A stretch of DNA of 64,000 nucleotides from Amblyomma americanum. Its lineage: Eukaryota; Arthropoda; Arachnida; Ixodida; Ixodidae. Below, in pieces: positions 59,540-64,000 of the stretch (positions within the stretch are counted from its first letter, which is position 1; each line of letters begins with the position of its first letter). The stretch spans positions 28,705,999-28,769,998 of the forward strand of contig NC_135505.1 in NCBI RefSeq assembly GCF_052857255.1, in the 5' to 3' direction. The position numbers and the translations under genes are program-made. The notes below the pieces were generated by a model, which saw only the letters and a program-made list of their open reading frames with translations, did not search any database and was not told the origin of the DNA.

Positions 59540-62125
59540 CATTTCAAGTAGGAAGAAGCGACATGAGGCTCTTTTTTGATGCTCTCGGGATGGCGACTTA
59601 TGATGAAATATTTACAAGAATCTAAATGGTTACAACGTCCACTCAAGGAACGTTCGAGATTAGGGAATTACATTTACTCCACCGACTTGGTAGCAAGGCT
59701 CTGTTTAATGGCACGACTGGATATTTCATGCCCTCTATAAATATTCTATTGTGGGGTAAAAAGTAGTGCACTTAAAAAGTACGATATGAATAAAAGCTTC
59801 ACGCATATGTATTTTCGTTCGTTCTTGCTACCTTTAGCTGTGTTTCAATTCACACTTAATGTTATGCACAATTGTTATGCACAATAAAACACCCGATAAA
59901 GTACAGTGGAAGCCGATGACTCAGTCAGCGCTTAAACAAGAAGCGGTGCTTGGCCGGAGCACCTGTTACTAAAAGGATGTTCATGAACCGGAATTTTAAA
60001 TGCAAGTCAATGATAAATAAGAGACCAGCATAGTAAAAATTGCTGATAAAAACAGATGTTTGTGGGTCGAGCATTGTAGATCGAATCCGTTAATAAGATC
60101 CCGCTCCAGCCACCCAGATCACTGCTGCCAACATGGGACAACTGCGTCAGTTCCCGAGCTTTTTCCATCCAAACTGGCTTTGTTGTTTGCTTTAGTCTTC
60201 GCGAGAGGCCTAAACACTGACGTGTACCGCCAAGCCACTATGATTACGGTGAGTTTGTTTTTGTTAACTATTACAAGCCGGCTGTGGATCTTTTAGCAAG
60301 AAAAAAAAATCACGATGCTAAGTGGTGTACCAGACAGAGCTAGCTCAGGCGCGCTGCCAGTGGCTGAAAGAAATCGCTGCGTCACCAGCGTTTCCTAATG
60401 GTCCGAGAATGGCGAATCCATTTCGCGTGCCCTCGAGCGCTCGTCAACAGCACTGGCTCCATTGTGCTTGAAGCAGCCCACAAGATGAATCGACAAGCCG
60501 GCGCGGTTCCTCGCGTATGCCGCCACTGTGAGAATTCAACGAAAAGCTGCACTTATATTTTTTCATTTTTCCAGCAGCTCAATTCTGCAGGCTGCCAGAG
60601 CACTGCTTCTAGTATCAAGCTGATGGGTTAGAGCACAATCCCAGCGAAAGTCTCGAACGACTGCCCCTGTAGCAGGAATGTACAGAGTTATAAGAACAAA
60701 CTCATATCGCCGGCATCGACATTTTTCTGCTCGCTCGCTCATCCTAGGCACTTCTGTTCACGATAGTGCCTGCTCATCAGAAAAACAATGTTAAAAAGAC
60801 GGATACCAGTAACGTAGAACTAAGCCCGTATTCTATAAATACGAAAGACTGCAATTTCAATGATGGAACCATTTCTTATTCTAGCGAGCGATGCTACTGT
60901 CACGGAGGAAACCTACATCCCCATTCATTGAACTGCAGTATACTGGTATTAGTTCAAAACTGGCGGGAATTGTTTGCGTTTATTTTGTAGCTGCACTTCT
61001 CTTACCGTGTGCATTGATTCCAGCTTCAAGCCGATACCTTTCTAAGCGCTCGCTTTCGTTTCAACATTATTTGTCCTTTTCATCATGTTTAGTGCGTGGA
61101 AAGTTACAGTAAACTTCCCCTAAAACCATCCTTGCTTTTGTCAGAAAGAAAAGTGTAACAGCAGCACCCTGTTTGCGCTATTATAAGCTTCTGCTGCAGA
61201 ATCCCTCCAAACAGTTACCCTGCTTTCCAAAGCTTTGTTTTGTTCATATCAGCTGGGCTACGCTGACTCTTAACGGCTCCCCATATAAGTTCCGGTCCAC
61301 AGCATCAACCCTATAGAAGAAATGACCCGGCAGTGTTACTAATATATTTCTTAGCTGTGTGAAAGACAAACATACTGATTAATGCTCAGATAGGAATTGG
61401 GTTTAGTTAAGTTGTCTACGCAAGACTCGAGACTGTACCGACTACTTGGATATATTGGATTGAGCAGTTTAATAAATGTTGCTGCGCGTATTCAAAATGA
61501 TTCATCAACATTGCAATGCTAGATGTTTTTTTGTTGAAACATTGAAGAACCAAATCAGCTGTCAGAATTATTGAGTTTACACATCAGCGATTGACTTCCC
61601 ATATTAATGCCCAGCTATCACAATATCTACAACTAAAATCGCATGATTGTCGTTAGCTATAAGCAGCTTAAATCAGCAGTTTTGAAACTCGCTGGAAAGT
61701 CTCGCACTTTAACTGTAGAAAGTTTTTATATCACTGTTCCGTAAACAGATAATGATTTCTTTCTTGCAAAGTTCAAATCTGTTCATTGTAAACATTTCGC
61801 ACTGAATACATTCAACCCTACATGTAAAGGGAAAAAGTCGTGTACAACTAAGAGATGCTTAATAGATGTCAGTAACATTTTACAAACACTTTCTTTTGCG
61901 CAAATATAATATTATTTTGCAGGAATATAAAGCACAAGGAATGCTAACAGCCTAGTACAGCATGAAAAAAAAAACGTATTTCGACAGCGTGTTCACCGAC
62001 CCTGATTTAGTGTGGAAGCGTTTTAGTTATAATTTGTGTAGTAGCCTAAATGACAGGTCTTGAATAAATTAAATCACAGCTCGAGACGAAATTGTTTCAA
62101 ATCAAAGCAAGAGAACAAATTGAGC
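59540..62125. other. Unassigned AT-rich DNA
   Basis: Short frames at 60060-60296 and 60398-60631 have no recognisable motif. No RNA gene or repeat seen. Confidence 0.4.
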
Positions 62126-62129
62126 GATT

Positions 62130-62600
62130 GTTAAGTTAGAAGCCTACGCAGTTGCTGGTGCGTATCTTCCTTCCGCCGCCAGTTGCCGTCTTCGCGGCAA
62201 GACAACAGAGGACAGCACAATCGCAGCAGATCGCGCGCTTCGGACGCTCTCCAAGGCCTTGGGAGCAAATGGAGAGTGCGGCCGCGAGCGGTGTGGCCAT
62301 GGGTCGCAGAGGGCCGAAGGCCTTTTTCCGTAGAGGAAGCTCGAGCTCTCAAGTGGGGTCGTCATTGAAATTGGCGACTTCCCAAACGACCCGCCTGTCC
62401 AGCTGAACGATGGGTTTCTTTTTACTATCAGCGGAAACAGCAAAGCTGATGCGGGGGCCTCGACGGGTTGCACATGCAGCGAGCTGAATAGGCGGAACCA
62501 TGCGCCCTTCGCGTTTCAGGAGCTGCGGGGTCTACTGAGTCACGCTCTCGTGAGCCCTGGGATCCGGTCACAGGTATTTATAGTGCTGTTGAACTGCTAT
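62130..62600. other. CpG-rich 0.45-kb island
   Basis: GC- and CpG-rich DNA with open frames on both strands. A plus frame from about 62342 reads to a CAG|GTATTT donor-like word at about 62573. It could be a promoter or first-exon island, or a retroelement leader. I cannot tell which. Confidence 0.3.
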
Positions 62601-62689
62601 TGATTGAAATTGGGCGAGAGCATAAATATTAAAGCTCCGCCACACTACCGAAGGCTTTTAGAACCAAATGGAAATGAAGCACTTGAGAA

Positions 62690-62970
62690 GAAAGAACGAA
62701 AGGAAGAAAGGGAGAAAGAAAGAACTACAGAAAGAAAGAGAGAGAGAGAGAGAAAGAAAGACGGAAAGAAAGAAGGAAAGAAAGAAAGAACCAAAGGAAG
62801 ACAGAAAGAAAGAAAGAAAGAAAGGAAGAAGGAAAGACAAGAGAAAGAAAGAGACAAAAAGAAATAACGAAAGGAAGAAGGAAGGAAAGAAAGAAGGAAA
62901 GAAAGAAAGAAAGAAAGAAAGAAGGGAAGAAGGAAGGAAGGAAACACAAAAGTAAAGAAAGAAGGAAAGA
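62690..62970. repeat. (GAAA)n/(GAAG)n purine microsatellite
   Basis: Almost pure purine strand built of GAAA, GAAG and GAGA units. Open frames on both strands are repeat artefacts. Confidence 0.95.
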
Positions 62971-62974
62971 AAGA

Positions 62975-63090
62975 ATGCTGAACGTAAAAGCACAAAAAAA
63001 CAAGGACGTAGAATAAGACACACAACACGAGCGCTCGTGTTGTGTCTCTTATTATACGTCCTTGTTTTTTTGTGCTTTTACGTTCAGCAT
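62975..63090. repeat. 116-bp near-perfect palindrome
   Basis: The arms of 58 bp meet without a loop at GAGCGCTC (centre between 63032 and 63033). Two mismatched positions per arm pair were seen (56 of 58). The outer ends are ATGCTGAACGT and ACGTTCAGCAT. It sits between two purine microsatellites. The right arm is related to the hairpin at 53356-53454. Confidence 0.95.
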
Positions 63091-63135
63091 GGAAAACCAG
63101 CTCGCCCAAACTCGGCCTTTATTGGAAGAAATATA

Positions 63136-63228
63136 AATAGAAGGAAAGAAAGAAAGAAAGAAAGGAGAAAAAGTAAGGAAAGAAAGAAATAAAGAAAGAG
63201 AGAGAAAGGAAGGAAGAAAGGAAAAACT
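63136..63228. repeat. (GAAA)n microsatellite, second block
   Basis: Continuation of purine-rich GAAA/GGAA units after the palindrome. Confidence 0.9.
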
Positions 63229-63254
63229 TTACGCGCACTAATATGTTGTGAACA

Positions 63255-64000
63255 ATAGGCCGTTATAACAGGTATTCGAATTTAAATATTTAGGTGTGTA
63301 TTTGACTGCTGATTTGAACTGGTGCTGCCATGTCGATTATGTAACTGCTACAGCATGTATAGCAATAGGATTCCTTCGCGCAAATGCAAGCACTTTTCCC
63401 ATGTCATGCCGGAACATTCTTCACAAAACGTATGTGAGATTGACTCTGGAATCCGTGTGTGCGGATTGGGTTTCGCCTACAGCTCGATATAAAAATAAGA
63501 TGGAGAGGGTGCAAAACATTGCCTCTGGTTTTCTGACGGGCACACGTGGGTCTCAGTTCAGTGCATCGCGTACGAAAGAACCACTTAACTGAAAATTATC
63601 GTCACGCGCCGAACAAAATTGCGTTTGAAGGTTTTACTTCTATTTATTATTAAACTATTCGTGTTGAACGAGAAAAGCATTTGCAACAGCCTTATTAGAA
63701 ATGTAAGCGTGTTGACCGTGATTTCAAGGTTCGGGCAACTGCGACAAAAACTGAATTGTATAGCATGTCTTTCTTACCTAAAACCATTAGGGAATGGAAT
63801 AAGCTGCCTAGTGACGCCGTGGCTGCTGCATCAAATGATGCTTTCTTTTCTGTGTTGTAAATGTAAGCGCATGTGTAGTGCTTTACAATTGTTTTGTCTT
63901 TTTCTGGTGTTTATAGTTTTTACTCTGCCTAGGAGGAAAGGTGTCATAATTTGGGTAGTTTATGTAGTTCTTATTGTGTCCCCTCCCCCGCAATGTCTTG
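63255..64000 (+). mobile_element. CR1-like LINE 3' portion, running off the window
   Basis: On plus the RT C-terminal region reads FKYLGVYLTADLNWCCHVDY, then TYVRLTLESVCADWVSP, NKMERVQNIASGFLTG and, after a frameshift, SFLPKTIREWNKLPSDAV at about 63.77-63.83 kb followed by a stop near 63.86 kb. The YLGV, VQ..A.RF and RTI..WN.LP blocks are typical of CR1/Jockey-group RT tails. The 3' UTR continues to the window edge. Confidence 0.85.

Noticed and set aside
62604..63109. Lys/Glu/Arg-rich and Phe/Ser/Leu-rich open frames
   Set aside because: Products of the GAAA/GAAG microsatellite on either strand.

Overview
The window looks like intergenic or intronic DNA from a large, repeat-rich arthropod genome, most likely a hard tick. 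The grounds are many short tRNA-headed SINEs of the kind reported from ixodid ticks (Ruka-type, name from memory), together with RTE-like, CR1-like and I-like LINEs, a Penelope-like element and Ty3 retroelements. No bacterial-style gene organisation is present and I found no host gene I can name. Almost every recognisable coding stretch belongs to a decayed mobile element carrying stops and frameshifts.

Layout. 1-16 kb is AT-rich and poor in coding signal, but it holds two very large, diverged inverted duplications (foldbacks), best seen at 8.83-10.31 kb and 12.92-15.35 kb. It also holds MITEs (4.49-4.84 kb, 8.04 kb, 11.60-12.20 kb) and two RTE 3' ends. 16.5-16.9 kb carries an unclassified coding-like stretch. 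17.25-17.48 kb is a degenerate minisatellite abutting a 3'-truncated minus-strand Ty3 retrotransposon (17.53-20.64 kb, with its probable LTR/leader to about 21.4 kb). 21.4-23.5 kb is a SINE cluster, one copy split by a 402-bp insertion, followed by a LINE 3' end. 24.4 kb is a pure tetranucleotide microsatellite. 24.7-35 kb is mostly unassigned, with a SINE tail, a tRNA-headed repeat and a GC-rich foldback repeat at 31.4-31.9 kb. 36-42.1 kb is an almost full-length I-like LINE (ORF1 with zinc knuckles, then AP endonuclease, RT, RNase H and CCHC). 42.2-44.4 kb is a second cluster of small repeats. 46.5-48.0 kb is an RTE endonuclease/RT fragment. 48.0-49.6 kb is a minus-strand Penelope-like element interrupted by a full SINE with a perfect 14-bp target duplication. 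51.3-51.9 kb is a decayed second Ty3 fragment. 54.8-58.1 kb is another near-full-length APE-type LINE. 58.9-59.5 kb is a further RTE 3' end. 62.7-63.2 kb is purine-rich microsatellite DNA with a 116-bp near-perfect palindrome. 63.26 kb to the end is a CR1-like LINE 3' half.

The elements do not form a pathway. They record successive insertion: SINE into Penelope, an unknown element into a SINE, an RTE fragment into or against a foldback arm. The least explained features are the two kilobase-scale foldbacks and a pair of related near-perfect hairpins (53.36 and 62.98 kb) that both end in CAGCATG. All homology statements come from reading motifs by eye; no database search or alignment program was run.
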